Counted from the first letter of the stretch, positions 31,831 through 42,065 are shown. The stretch: DNA of 46,678 nt from Prolixibacteraceae bacterium (GCA_003457135.1 DMSQ01000026.1:1-46678); one strand, 5' to 3'. Translations and numbers: made by a program. The notes: generated from the letters alone by a model not told the origin.

Positions 31831-33879
31831 ATGAGTTTTTTATATCCGTTTTTTCTATTTGCATTGCTTGCACTGGCGATACCGGTTATCATTCACTTTT
31901 TCAATTTCAAAAGATATAAAACGGTCTATTTCAGCAACGTTCAGCTTTTAAAGCTGATCAGGCAGGATTCAAAAAAAAAATCGCAGCTTAAACAATTACT
32001 TATACTGATTACGCGGTTGTTAACCATTGCAGCTTTGGTTTTTGCCTTCAGCCGGCCTTATATTCCATTAACAAACCAGATTACTCACGCAGCCCAACAG
32101 CTTGTCGTCATTTATGTAGATAATTCTTTTAGCATGAAAGCTGAAGGAGAAAATGGGCCTTTACTCGAACAGGCCAAACAAAATGCCATCGAAATTGCGA
32201 ATTCCTACCGGGTCGGCACGCAATTTATTATCCTGACGAGTGATTTTCTTCCGCAACATCAGTTTCCGCTAAGCAAAGAACAATTTATTCAGCAAGTTGC
32301 TGAAATTAAAGAGAGTGCGCATTCGCCCCAATTATCAGATGTTTATTCACGGGCGGTTCAATTGGGGTCCGGAACATTCAAAAAGCTTGAAAAAAATGTC
32401 TTTATCTTGTCCGATTTTCAGAAAAACGCTTCCGACTTCGAAGCCATTAAACCCGATTCATCCGTTTTTACTTATTTATTGCCGCTTAAAAGCAGTAAAA
32501 CAAATAACCTTCTGATTGATTCATGCTGGTTCGAGGTTCCCGGCCGAAAAATAGGACAAAGTGAAAAACTATTTGTCCACATCAGCAACAAATCAGGTCA
32601 GGCATACCAGAATATACCTGTGACATTATCTATAAATGATTCGTTAAAAGCTATTTCCAACATTTCGATCGCCGGTGAGGAAAAGACAACTCTTGAACTT
32701 AATTACACCAATAATTCGAAGGGAATTCAGTTATGCAAGGTTGAACTCGATGACTATCCGGTTATTTTCGACAATTCCTACTTTTTGAGTTATCGTGTAT
32801 TATCAAAACTTAATACACTGGGCATATATAATCCTCAGAACAATGGTTCAGATTATCTGAAAAAACTTTTTGCAGACGATGATTTAATCACCTACACAGA
32901 GTATCCGGAGAATAATGTACAGATTTCTCAAATTAAAAACAATCAATGTATATTCCTGATCAACAATCAGAAATTCAGCTCCGGATTTATGAGTGAATTA
33001 ACTTCATTTGTTGACGAAGGAGGAACTTTGGTTATTTTTCCTGACCGTTTGACCGATTACAAGGAGTATAATCTGCTTCTGAATAAAATCAACAGCAATA
33101 CAATAGCGCTTTTTGATACCGCCACGATGGGTATTTCGGAAATCAATTACGGGCACAAGCTGTATCAGGAGGTATTTAAAAAACATGAAGATGAAGCTGA
33201 TTTGCCGGTCATTAAAGGTTATACCGTTTTTAAAGACCGGATGCAAAACGGGGGGTCAGAGGTTTTGATCTTCAGAAACGGGAAAAGTGCATTAACTGCC
33301 AGTTCCTTTGGGCATGGAACCGTGTATTTATTTGCTTTTCCGCTCAGCAAAAAGAATTTTGGTTTTATCAGGCATATTCTTTTTGTTCCAACAGTTTACA
33401 ACATGGTTTTGCAAAGTGGCGAACAACAAAAGTATGCCTATTCGCTCGAAAACGACGTTCCTGTATTCCTGAATAAAAGCTCGCAACTTAGTGAACTAAA
33501 AATCATTAACCAACAAACAAAAGATGAGTTTATTGCATCGGTCCGTACAATTGGGTCGGGGAAACAACAGTTGATTTTAGATGATTTACTTCAAAATGCG
33601 GGACATTATTTGGTTCAGGATGGCGACCAGATTATTCAATCAATTTCCTGTAATTTTTCAAGAAAAGAATCGGACGCAGAATTTTATGAAGATAAGGAAC
33701 TTCAAAAGTTTATGCAGACGGGTGATTTCAAACAATTTAAATTGATTGTAACATCGGATGTCGCAATAAGTGAAACCCTTCAGGATTATAGCAACGGGAA
33801 ACAATTTTGGAAACATTTTATTGCTTTGGCTATTATTTTTTTGATGTGCGAAATGGCCATTATCCGGTTTTGGAAATAA
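31831..33879 (+). CDS. BatA/vWA-type membrane protein
   Basis: A 682-residue protein. Its N-terminus is the BatA double transmembrane domain (FLYPFFLFALLALAIPVIIH, FKRYKTVYFSNVQLLKLI, LILITRLLTIAALVFAFSRP). A von Willebrand A domain follows (VVIYVDNSFSMKAEGENGP, with a DxSxS metal site at DNSFS), then an Ig-like region and a glutamine-amidotransferase-like part, and a final membrane helix (FWKHFIALAIIFLMCEMAII). Such proteins are found in Bacteroidota in aerotolerance-type (Bat) and gliding-associated contexts; the role is not settled. It follows mltD by 30 bp. Confidence 0.85.
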   Translation: MSFLYPFFLFALLALAIPVIIHFFNFKRYKTVYFSNVQLLKLIRQDSKKKSQLKQLLILITRLLTIAALVFAFSRPYIPLTNQITHAAQQLVVIYVDNSFSMKAEGENGPLLEQAKQNAIEIANSYRVGTQFIILTSDFLPQHQFPLSKEQFIQQVAEIKESAHSPQLSDVYSRAVQLGSGTFKKLEKNVFILSDFQKNASDFEAIKPDSSVFTYLLPLKSSKTNNLLIDSCWFEVPGRKIGQSEKLFVHISNKSGQAYQNIPVTLSINDSLKAISNISIAGEEKTTLELNYTNNSKGIQLCKVELDDYPVIFDNSYFLSYRVLSKLNTLGIYNPQNNGSDYLKKLFADDDLITYTEYPENNVQISQIKNNQCIFLINNQKFSSGFMSELTSFVDEGGTLVIFPDRLTDYKEYNLLLNKINSNTIALFDTATMGISEINYGHKLYQEVFKKHEDEADLPVIKGYTVFKDRMQNGGSEVLIFRNGKSALTASSFGHGTVYLFAFPLSKKNFGFIRHILFVPTVYNMVLQSGEQQKYAYSLENDVPVFLNKSSQLSELKIINQQTKDEFIASVRTIGSGKQQLILDDLLQNAGHYLVQDGDQIIQSISCNFSRKESDAEFYEDKELQKFMQTGDFKQFKLIVTSDVAISETLQDYSNGKQFWKHFIALAIIFLMCEMAIIRFWK

Positions 33880-33956
33880 TAGTACAAGCCAATTCATCTG
33901 GCATTAAACTGACCAATTTTTTGTTTGATTTGATCAATAATAACAGGTCAATATCA

Positions 33957-33987
33957 TTTGAAATAAACTAAAATATATCTACTTCTG
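33957..33987 (+). promoter_or_regulatory. Promoter of rocD
   Basis: TTTG (33957-33960), 19 bases, TACTTCTG (33980-33987; one mismatch to TAnnTTTG). Both elements and the spacing fit the Bacteroidota pattern. Confidence 0.5.
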
Positions 33988-34014
33988 TACTTCAATAATT
34001 TAAAATTAAAACCG

Positions 34015-35238
34015 ATGAATGTCTTAACAGCTAAGGATTATATGGATCGTGAATCACGGTTCGGCGCTCATAATTATCATCCGCTACCTGTGGTTTTGGA
34101 ACGCGGCGAAGGAATTTATGTATGGGACGTGGAAGGGAAAAAATATTTTGATTTTTTATCAGCTTATTCAGCAGTCAATCAGGGACATTGTCATCCAAAA
34201 ATTGTAAAGGCGCTGACCGATCAGGCGCAAAAACTGGCGCTGACTTCAAGGGCATTTTACAACAATGTGCTGGGCGAGTGGGAAGAATACATGACCGGTT
34301 TATTCGGTTACGACAAAATGTTACCCATGAATTCGGGGGCTGAAGCCGGTGAAACTGCATTAAAACTGATCCGGAAATGGGCCTATAAAGTAAAAGGAGT
34401 GCCTAAAACTGAAGCCAAAATAATTGTATGCAACGGAAATTTCCATGGCCGCACCATTACCATCATTTCTATGTCGTCTGATCCTGATTCGTATAACGAT
34501 TACGGCCCATATACTCCCGGGTTTATTAATATTCCGTACAACGACATGAATGCTTTGGAGAAAGCGCTGGAAGATCCGAACGTAGCTGGTTTTTTGGTTG
34601 AACCCATTCAGGCTGAGGCTGGTGTGTATGTACCTGAAGATGGATACCTGCGTAAAGCTTTCAATCTTTGCAAAAAGCATAATGTGCTTTTCGTAGCTGA
34701 TGAAGTACAAACCGGTCTTGCCCGTACAGGAAAAATGCTGGCCTGCGACCACGAAGGGGTCAGGCCCGATATTTTAGTACTCGGGAAAGCCATTTCAGGC
34801 GGGATGCTGCCCGTTTCGTGCGTACTGGCCGACGATGAAATTATGCTGACCATTAAACCAGGTGAACATGGATCAACTTATGGCGGAAACCCTGTTGCAG
34901 CCAAAGTTGCCATTGCTGCCCTGGAAGTAATCAGGGAAGAAAATCTGGCTGAAAATGCCGAAAACATGGGTAAAATTTTCCGGAAGAAATTAAAATCAAT
35001 TGATTCAGATTTGATCGAAATTGTACGGGGAAAAGGACTTTTGAATGCAGTTGTAATCAGATCAGTAAATGGAATCAGTGCATGGGATGTTTGTATTGCA
35101 CTGAAAAACAATGGATTGTTGGCCAAACCGACGCACGAACACATCATCCGCTTTACTCCGCCTTTAATCATCAATGAAGCACAAATATTGGAAGCCTGTG
35201 AAATAATTGAAAAAACTTTTGCTGAACTTGGGGTTTAA
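34015..35238 (+). CDS. rocD: Ornithine aminotransferase
   Basis: A 407-residue PLP enzyme of class III. It converts ornithine plus 2-oxoglutarate to glutamate semialdehyde and glutamate, linking arginine and proline metabolism. Diagnostic stretches are AHNYHPLPVVLERGEGIYVW, DFLSAYSAVNQGHCHPKI, MNSGAEAGETALKLIRKW, GNFHGRT, VEPIQAEAGV, ADEVQTGLARTGK and the PLP-binding lysine in LVLGKAISGGMLP. The AYSAVNQGHCHPKI and TSRAFYNN phrases fit ornithine over acetylornithine aminotransferase. The gene stands alone with its own promoter. Confidence 0.94.
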   Translation: MNVLTAKDYMDRESRFGAHNYHPLPVVLERGEGIYVWDVEGKKYFDFLSAYSAVNQGHCHPKIVKALTDQAQKLALTSRAFYNNVLGEWEEYMTGLFGYDKMLPMNSGAEAGETALKLIRKWAYKVKGVPKTEAKIIVCNGNFHGRTITIISMSSDPDSYNDYGPYTPGFINIPYNDMNALEKALEDPNVAGFLVEPIQAEAGVYVPEDGYLRKAFNLCKKHNVLFVADEVQTGLARTGKMLACDHEGVRPDILVLGKAISGGMLPVSCVLADDEIMLTIKPGEHGSTYGGNPVAAKVAIAALEVIREENLAENAENMGKIFRKKLKSIDSDLIEIVRGKGLLNAVVIRSVNGISAWDVCIALKNNGLLAKPTHEHIIRFTPPLIINEAQILEACEIIEKTFAELGV

Positions 35239-35413
35239 CTTATTTTTTTCGATCTGCACCAAAAAGCAAAATCAATTTGAAGGAGATGATTGGCATTTGA
35301 TTTAAACCATTTGCCAATTATCGCCTTTAGTTTTTTCATGTTACTCATGGTTCAATCGCATTTATATTTCGAATAAAGCAACTTATTTCATAATATTAAA
35401 GTCTATATGAACG

Positions 35414-35448
35414 ACTCCCAAACAAATCCAATCCGACCTGTTGGGAGT
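35414..35448. repeat. 8-bp inverted repeat upstream of the AsmA-like gene
   Basis: ACTCCCAA (35414-35421) and TTGGGAGT (35441-35448) are perfect complements, 19 bp apart, 24 bp before ATG 35472. No T run follows, so it may be an operator or a 5' mRNA hairpin rather than a terminator. Confidence 0.55.
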
Positions 35449-35471
35449 AGTAATCAAAACAATAAACACGT

Positions 35472-38400
35472 ATGACCCGCTTGCATAAAAGAATATATAA
35501 AATACCGGCAGTCATCTTTTCGATACTGATTGTGATTGCATTAGCCACCCTGGCTTTGTTGTATTTTGAAGCGCAGAGTTATCTGAATAAAAATCTTTCT
35601 GATTTTGTTACAAAAAAGTCGAAAGGAAAATACGAGCTTACCTTCGAAAACCTGAAAATAAACTTCAATCATTGGGGGTTCGAAATGAACCAGGTTTCCT
35701 TTCATCCATCCGATTCCATAATCCGGACTTTAAACCTTGCTGAAACGACCAAACGGTTTTATTCGCTGTATTCGCCTAATATTCGGATTGAAGGAATCCG
35801 GCTAATTCAATTGATTTTTAAAAAAAACCTTGAAATTGGAGAAATTCTGATTAGCCAGCCTGAGTTGAACATTCATGGTAAAAATTCTGAAATCGAGGAT
35901 AAAAAAAGCAATATCAGTGCACTTTTTCAGGAATTGAAACCTTTGGTTACCCGGAATTTTAAAGCGATAAAAATCAATAAAATTGAGCTGGTCAATGCCA
36001 GTTTCGATTTTTACAATCTGGTCGGGGATTCAAAAAAACTTTCGAATGCCGAAAATATAACCATTGGAATCCTGAATTTTTATACCGATTCAGTGCTGTT
36101 GCCCAATCCCGACCGCTTGTTTGATGCGCAGGACATTTATCTTAGGATGCAGAATTACCAGAATAATCTTGCCGACAGCATTCATTCTCTCAGTGCAGAG
36201 ATAGTTACCTATTCACTCAAACGATCACAGATTGAAGTTCGAAATATGGAACTAAAACCTGTTACAAAGCATCATCCTGACAAAGCCCGGTATGCTGTTC
36301 ATGTTTCGCAATCGAAAATGATCAGTAGTCAAATTAATGAATTTTACAGAAACGATAAAATCCCGATTGATTCGCTGATTTTATCAGGCGCCAATATTAA
36401 ATACTGGCCGGGGCTGAAGCTCATCAAATCTTCCACAGAACCAAAAGATGAATTTAACCTGTATGAATTAATTCAAAAAGAATTTGCGGGTGTAAGCATT
36501 CATAATTTTAAACTGGAGGATGCACAACTCACCTTATTTAAGTCACCGGCCGATCAGACTGGTCAGCAGGAACTAAAGAACATCGAAATAAATCTCGAAG
36601 ATTTCCTTCTTGATTCAGTCTCTGGCAGAGACACAAGCCGCATTTTTTATGCAAAAAATATTGATTTTTCAGCATCGGAATATGAATTGACTTTGGGCGA
36701 CAACATTCACCGGATCAGAGCTGCAAATCTGGATCTTTCTACACGCCGAAAATCGGTCCTGATAAAAAACATACAACTCTATCCTTTGCTATCCGGCGGC
36801 GCTCTGGCTAATCAGAAAAACCGCATTGATGCCAGTTGCGACAGCGTACGGCTCGATCTGTTTAATTTCAAAAAGGCATACCATCAAAGGAGATTTTTCT
36901 TTCAAAGGATTAACTTATTTAATCCTGAATTTAAACTTACTCAAAATGAAATTCTGATTAAAAGAGCGGAGCCGCAAAATACAAGCTTTATTTACAACCT
37001 GATATCAAACTATGCAAAAGGCATCTATTCGAACCAGGTTTCGGTTCAAAAAGGGAAAATTCAATTGGTGAATAAGACCGGAACCTTGCAAACCGGAAAT
37101 ATCGAATCCACGATCAGATTATATCTGAACGGTTTTGCATTGGACGAAAACAGCGCCCGAAAAACAGACCGTTTATTTTTTGCCAACCAGATTGAATTGA
37201 ATTTCAGCCAGTACCAAATGCAACTGGTGGATAAATTACATAAGTTGACCATTGAAAACCTTTCTATTTCGAGCCGGTCGAAAAAAGCTCAGCTTCAGAA
37301 TCTGCACCTGTTCCCGGTATCGGATGTGAATATTCAGGAGGTATTGAAAGAATACAACCGATCAGAATTATATGAATTTACCATTCCTGAACTTACTTTG
37401 ACCAATGTTGACTTTCATGAAGCCTTTTATAATAAAAAGTTATCGGTTGACACCCTGAACATTAAATCCCCACAGATTTATTATGAAAATTTCGCACTTC
37501 TAAAATCAACCAAACCTAAAGCTGAATTTGAAGACCTTTTTCAGCTTTTATCTAATTATCTGGGCAATATATATTTGAAAAAAGTTGACATTCCGGATGG
37601 AGCAATCCGGTTAATTAATCACAGCCGAAAAGGTAAAACAATATCACTCGACAATCATTTCAGTCTTGGTCTCGAAAACACGTTGGTTAATCAGGATCAG
37701 TTTGGCCTTAAAAAGCTGCTTTTTTCAGAATTTATTGATTTTTCGGTGCGCGATCATATCATCCGGCTCTCTGATAATGTGCATGTTTTAAAAGCTGCGG
37801 AAGTTGGATTTTCGACCAAAAGGAAAGAAGTTTATGCTTTAAATGCTTCTATTTACCCGGAAACAGGCAGCAAAAATTACTCAGCTGTAATGTGGAATAT
37901 TCAGCTTTCGGTTCCGGAGATCAGAATTAAAGGCATCAACATGGAAGAATTGTATTTCAACCGGAAAATTGACGCTAATAATGTGCTGATCAATTCCCCA
38001 ACTATCAAGCTTTATCAAAAAAATAAAAAAGAAGAAAAAAAAGAGTTTAAAGAATTAACCTTTCTGTTGCCAAAGGAAATAGAATCTATTGCGATAAAGG
38101 AATTCAAATTAAATGATGGCTCACTGAAGGTATTTTCTGAACTATCCGCGCAGCCCTATTTACTTGTCGAATCCGATCTGAAAATAAATGCACAGAATAT
38201 TCTGATCCTAAGAAATGAACCGGAGGGAAAAACAGAGTTTAAAAGTGGCGACTATTTAACTCATTTGCTTGAATTTGAATTTAATCCAAAAGATAAAAAT
38301 CAGGAATTCAGCATCAAAGAATTGACATTCTCTTCAGCAGACCGAAGAATATCAGCCAAACAACTGAAAGTCAAACAAAAAAAAGAAAATACCAGGGTTG

Positions 38401-39776
38401 ATCATTTCGAGCTTAATATCCCGATCATTTCAATGAATGGGTTTGATATGGATCAGGCTTATCAAAAAGATCAGTTTTTTTTCGAATCAATAGACCTTAG
38501 TCAGCCAAGTATTCAACTTTATAATAATGCCAAAGATTCATTGAAAATTAATCCATTCAAAATAAACCTGTTCCCCCATTTCGAAAGTTTTGCTAATGTT
38601 TTTGCATCCAAATCGTTGAATGTAAAGGATGCAAATATCTCTGTTTCCAAAAGCGGTAAAATGAAGTGGCAGGAAAATATCAGTTTCAATCTTTTTAATG
38701 TCAGGATTGACAACAAACCGACCAATAATTTCATGCATGCCACCGGTTTTGCTTTCCGGATTCCGAACCTAATCCGGAAGGAAAAGCTTTATCAATATTC
38801 AATTGATAAGGTTTCTTATTCATCCTTCACCAATCGGTTTTCAGCTCTTGATATTCGAATAACTTCTAATTTCAATAAAGAAAAACATCAGAAACAGGTT
38901 GGTTTTCAATCCGATTATTTCGAAGGCAAGATTGACTCGGTAATTATTGGCCAGCCTGACATCAGGCAATGGTTTGAGAAAGAAATAATATCAGGTAAAT
39001 ACATGTCGGTTAACGGATTGCTGTTGGATATTTACCGGGATAAACGGTTGCCGTTTGACGAGAAAAGACGCCCCAAAATGTTACAGGATTTAATCAAAAC
39101 CTCGAAATATCCCTTTATGCTCGATTCTTTCAAACTGGTCAATTCAGGCATAACCTACTCCGAGCAACCTCAATCGGGTGAAACCGAAGGCCGGCTCAGA
39201 TTCTCCGGTATTCAAGCTTTACTTAAACCTTTTACCAATATCAAATCAGCAACCGGTCAAATACCTGATTTTAGTTTGGACGGAACTGCAACAATTATGG
39301 ACTCGTGCCAATTGACCACAAGCATGAACTATCAGATGAATAATCCTGAAAATCGTTTTACAGTATCCGGAAGTTTAAATCCGTTCAATATGCGCATTTT
39401 AAACCCGGTATTGGAACCACTTGCTTCGGTTTCGATACGTTCAGGAAAAGTTGACCGTTTCCAATTTACTTTTTCTGCCGATCGGACCAATGCAAGTGGA
39501 TATGTTGTTTTTGGGTACAATGATATGAAGATTTCGGTTTTGGAAATGAAAAACGGGAATACCAAAGAAGCAAAATTCGCCAGTTTCCTTGCTAATAGCC
39601 TCTTGTTGAGATCAAAAAATCCAAGAGGCGGCGAATTGCTTCCCGATGAAATTAACTTTAACCGGGATGAAAAACGATCGGTTGCAAACTATTGGTGGAA
39701 AGCGGTATTCAGCGGAATCAGAAATACACTGGGCTTAAAGGAAAGCAAACAGGATCAGCCAAATAATGAAAAATAG
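35472..39776 (+). CDS. Giant AsmA-like repeat protein
   Basis: A 1434-residue protein. One transmembrane helix (PAVIFSILIVIALATLALLY) near the N-terminus is followed by a very long beta-rich region. Related segments recur about every 170-190 residues, for example FYAKNIDFSASEYELTLGDN, FFANQIELNFSQYQMQLVDK and LFSEFIDFSVRDHIIRLSDN, each followed by a box like STRRKSVLIKNIQLYP or SSRSKKAQLQNLHLFP. I count four to six units. The C-terminus (GYVVFGYNDMKISVLEMKNG ... VANYWWKAVFSGIRN) resembles AsmA/DUF748 tails. The layout suggests an inner-membrane-anchored bridge across the periplasm, as proposed for AsmA-clan lipid transporters; this is inference. It is alone and convergent with the next gene. 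Confidence 0.7.
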   Translation: MTRLHKRIYKIPAVIFSILIVIALATLALLYFEAQSYLNKNLSDFVTKKSKGKYELTFENLKINFNHWGFEMNQVSFHPSDSIIRTLNLAETTKRFYSLYSPNIRIEGIRLIQLIFKKNLEIGEILISQPELNIHGKNSEIEDKKSNISALFQELKPLVTRNFKAIKINKIELVNASFDFYNLVGDSKKLSNAENITIGILNFYTDSVLLPNPDRLFDAQDIYLRMQNYQNNLADSIHSLSAEIVTYSLKRSQIEVRNMELKPVTKHHPDKARYAVHVSQSKMISSQINEFYRNDKIPIDSLILSGANIKYWPGLKLIKSSTEPKDEFNLYELIQKEFAGVSIHNFKLEDAQLTLFKSPADQTGQQELKNIEINLEDFLLDSVSGRDTSRIFYAKNIDFSASEYELTLGDNIHRIRAANLDLSTRRKSVLIKNIQLYPLLSGGALANQKNRIDASCDSVRLDLFNFKKAYHQRRFFFQRINLFNPEFKLTQNEILIKRAEPQNTSFIYNLISNYAKGIYSNQVSVQKGKIQLVNKTGTLQTGNIESTIRLYLNGFALDENSARKTDRLFFANQIELNFSQYQMQLVDKLHKLTIENLSISSRSKKAQLQNLHLFPVSDVNIQEVLKEYNRSELYEFTIPELTLTNVDFHEAFYNKKLSVDTLNIKSPQIYYENFALLKSTKPKAEFEDLFQLLSNYLGNIYLKKVDIPDGAIRLINHSRKGKTISLDNHFSLGLENTLVNQDQFGLKKLLFSEFIDFSVRDHIIRLSDNVHVLKAAEVGFSTKRKEVYALNASIYPETGSKNYSAVMWNIQLSVPEIRIKGINMEELYFNRKIDANNVLINSPTIKLYQKNKKEEKKEFKELTFLLPKEIESIAIKEFKLNDGSLKVFSELSAQPYLLVESDLKINAQNILILRNEPEGKTEFKSGDYLTHLLEFEFNPKDKNQEFSIKELTFSSADRRISAKQLKVKQKKENTRVDHFELNIPIISMNGFDMDQAYQKDQFFFESIDLSQPSIQLYNNAKDSLKINPFKINLFPHFESFANVFASKSLNVKDANISVSKSGKMKWQENISFNLFNVRIDNKPTNNFMHATGFAFRIPNLIRKEKLYQYSIDKVSYSSFTNRFSALDIRITSNFNKEKHQKQVGFQSDYFEGKIDSVIIGQPDIRQWFEKEIISGKYMSVNGLLLDIYRDKRLPFDEKRRPKMLQDLIKTSKYPFMLDSFKLVNSGITYSEQPQSGETEGRLRFSGIQALLKPFTNIKSATGQIPDFSLDGTATIMDSCQLTTSMNYQMNNPENRFTVSGSLNPFNMRILNPVLEPLASVSIRSGKVDRFQFTFSADRTNASGYVVFGYNDMKISVLEMKNGNTKEAKFASFLANSLLLRSKNPRGGELLPDEINFNRDEKRSVANYWWKAVFSGIRNTLGLKESKQDQPNNEK

Positions 39777-39779
39777 AAT

Positions 39780-40670
39780 TTACTGTTTTTGCAAATTCAG
39801 GATCAGGGATAATTTTACAGTTCGGTAAGTCCAATCGCGTAAGCCGTGTAAATATTGCAGCCTGATTGTTTTATTTGCCAGTTGATGTTTCAGATCAAGC
39901 GTATAAACCATCGGTTTATCGCGCTCATTTTTATATCCTGAATAGCCTGACAAAGAGTTTGAAATTGTCCAATGTAACCATTTCATATCCGTACCCAAAC
40001 CATACATAAAAGCATCGTTCTGTAGGTTTAATTCGTCATTGGTTTGCCAGGAGTAAAATCCGAATGAAGCAAAGGGCAAAAACGAGATTTTTTCATTTCT
40101 TCCGGCATAGCTTTTGGAGAAACTGAAATCAAAAAAATATCCCGGATAATCCGAATACCTTGCTCCTTCAAGCTGATTTCCGGAGGCTGTCCTTCCGGCC
40201 ATCCTGACCATGGTGTCCGGAAATTTCCGTCCTTTTACCAATTGAACCAATGTTGCAAAATATAAATCGCCATTGGCAAATCCTTTACCGTCAAAATCGC
40301 GTGAAATACGTTCGTCGCGGACAAAATCGGACATGGCATAATGCTCGGCTACTACCCCGTACAGTTCAATTGCTATTTTTCCTTCAGCGAATGAACGGTA
40401 ATATTTAGCGGAAATATCCTGGGTCGGGTCGCCATTCCTAAAATGGAAATCAAGGCCAAATTCCAGGTTTGAACCCTGTTGAACTACACCTTTTTTCACT
40501 TCAGGCACCGATAAAGCATTTGGGCCAAGGTAACCTGGGGTAATGTGCATAAAATTCCGCCATCCGGGTTTCCCCGGTTCCCAGCCATGCTTGATGTTCC
40601 ACCACAAATAGTCTTCAGAATAACTAAACAGCGGGATTGCCATCCAAATCATCAGGATCAGTTTTCTCAT
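39780..40670 (-). CDS. Outer-membrane beta-barrel protein
   Basis: Start at ATG 40670 (MRKLILMIWMAIPLFSYSED) gives 296 residues with a signal peptide; an in-frame ATG five codons upstream overlaps the -7 element. The mature part has alternating hydrophobic and polar residues with many aromatics (DYLWWNIKHGWEPGKPGWRN, HITPGYLGPNALSVPEV) and ends in strands VKLSLILNLQ. Function and family are not recognised beyond barrel character. Its end is 3 bp from the end of the convergent AsmA-like gene. Confidence 0.65.
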   Translation of the reverse strand: MRKLILMIWMAIPLFSYSEDYLWWNIKHGWEPGKPGWRNFMHITPGYLGPNALSVPEVKKGVVQQGSNLEFGLDFHFRNGDPTQDISAKYYRSFAEGKIAIELYGVVAEHYAMSDFVRDERISRDFDGKGFANGDLYFATLVQLVKGRKFPDTMVRMAGRTASGNQLEGARYSDYPGYFFDFSFSKSYAGRNEKISFLPFASFGFYSWQTNDELNLQNDAFMYGLGTDMKWLHWTISNSLSGYSGYKNERDKPMVYTLDLKHQLANKTIRLQYLHGLRDWTYRTVKLSLILNLQKQ

Positions 40671-40674
40671 AGGC

Positions 40675-40682
40675 CAAATATA
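40675..40682 (-). promoter_or_regulatory. -7 element next to the barrel gene start
   Basis: TATATTTG on the minus strand, exact TAnnTTTG, only 4 bp before ATG 40670. If used, the transcript would be leaderless. Confidence 0.4.
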
Positions 40683-40710
40683 CAAAAGGACTTCAAAAGA
40701 CAGGAGAATT

Positions 40711-40740
40711 AAAAAAAACCTCGCCGGACGACGAGGTTTC
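40711..40740 (-). terminator. Terminator of the C1 peptidase gene
   Basis: On the minus strand AACCTCG and CGAGGTT pair around an 8-nt loop, followed by eight T's. Confidence 0.85.
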
Positions 40741-40744
40741 CTGA

Positions 40745-41953
40745 TTACAGATTTAATTTCTTTCGGATATTCTTTGGAATAGCATCTTTATGAACCATGA
40801 TTGACATTGTTTTATACTTTACGTATGGTTTTGAAGCATAGAAATAACCATCATAATCGTTGTAATCGCCCCACGAGTTCTTAACTTTATAATAGATGTT
40901 GCCGTTCTGATCTTTGGCTGTACCAATAATCAACATTCCATGGTCGTCGGTTGTCTGATAATTATCGAAATCAATCTGACGCATTTCCTGAGTGATCAAC
41001 TTCTCTGTTCCAGGTTTCGATAATTTATACAATTCTTCGTTTCTTTCTTTTTCAGTTTGTTTTTCCCATTTGCTAATTTCGGCATCAGTCATATTGGCCT
41101 TATCAACATCCGGTATTACGGCTACTCCTTTCTGTGAGGTTGAAAAGCCTTTTTCGCTCACATCAGCAGCCCATGCAACTGTATATCCAGTATTGATTGA
41201 ATTGTCAATAATCTCTTCCAGTTCGTTCATTGGCACATTGTACACTTCATCCCACGACCAGTTATCAGGAATTTCAATAATGAATTTGGTGTAAAAAGGA
41301 TGGTGGGTATAGGAGGATATTTCCACATAATCATCCATATTCAGGCCCATAAATTCCTGTGCAAATAGCAGCGGAGTATAATCTTTTCCCTGATATTTGA
41401 AACTCTCCGGAAGTTTTCCAAAATACGTATCCAGGGTATTATTAAAAGCATCAAACCAGACTGAAGTCAACTTTTTATTTGGATTGTCAACAATTACTTT
41501 AACCTGATCAAGCAAAGTGCGGTCAATCTCACCGTGAACATGTTTTTCTTCACCATAATTCAAACCACTGTAAACTTCTTCAGGAACTACGCCGTATTTT
41601 CCAATCACATTGGTAACATCATGGAAAGCGCCGCCAGCGCCAAAGTTGAGGCTTCCGTGAAGTCTGACATATTTTAAAGCTTTATCTGAATAGGTATGAT
41701 AAACCACGAACATTTCAGATAAATCAACAACAGGTTTTCCAAGTCGCAACATTTCAGCTTCCAGCAATGCTAATCCTGAAAACGACCAGCATGTTCCGGA
41801 GCGGTATTGATCTTTAACTGAAGTACAGGGAATTTCATTAACAGAAGTAAACTGATACCCTTTTTCTTTTTCGTCTTCCTTTTTCTCCTGCGCCGAAACG
41901 GCAAATGTTGCCATTACCAAACCCGCCAGGAGAATGTTCCTTAGTCTTTGCAT
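40745..41953 (-). CDS. Secreted C1-family cysteine peptidase, aminopeptidase C-like
   Basis: A 402-residue protein with a signal peptide (MQRLRNILLAGLVMATFAVS). Catalytic residues of papain-fold bleomycin hydrolase/PepC relatives are in place: Cys55 in RSGTCWSFSG, the histidine in DDHGMLIIGTAKD and the asparagine in VKNSWGDYNDYDGYF. Unlike cytoplasmic PepC it is exported and rich in acidic residues after the signal. It likely trims peptides in the periplasm or outside the cell. It has its own -7 element and a clear terminator. Confidence 0.9.
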   Translation of the reverse strand: MQRLRNILLAGLVMATFAVSAQEKKEDEKEKGYQFTSVNEIPCTSVKDQYRSGTCWSFSGLALLEAEMLRLGKPVVDLSEMFVVYHTYSDKALKYVRLHGSLNFGAGGAFHDVTNVIGKYGVVPEEVYSGLNYGEEKHVHGEIDRTLLDQVKVIVDNPNKKLTSVWFDAFNNTLDTYFGKLPESFKYQGKDYTPLLFAQEFMGLNMDDYVEISSYTHHPFYTKFIIEIPDNWSWDEVYNVPMNELEEIIDNSINTGYTVAWAADVSEKGFSTSQKGVAVIPDVDKANMTDAEISKWEKQTEKERNEELYKLSKPGTEKLITQEMRQIDFDNYQTTDDHGMLIIGTAKDQNGNIYYKVKNSWGDYNDYDGYFYASKPYVKYKTMSIMVHKDAIPKNIRKKLNL

Positions 41954-41991
41954 ATTGTTTTCTTAATATTATTCCCCCTTAAAACTGACGC

Positions 41992-41999
41992 CAAATATA
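41992..41999 (-). promoter_or_regulatory. -7 element of the C1 peptidase gene
   Basis: TATATTTG on the minus strand, exact TAnnTTTG, 38 nt before the ATG. Confidence 0.45.
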
Positions 42000-42065
42000 T
42001 AAATTTTAGATCATCCGGTAATTAAACTTTTCTAACTTTATCGCCACAACAAACAAACTTCGATC

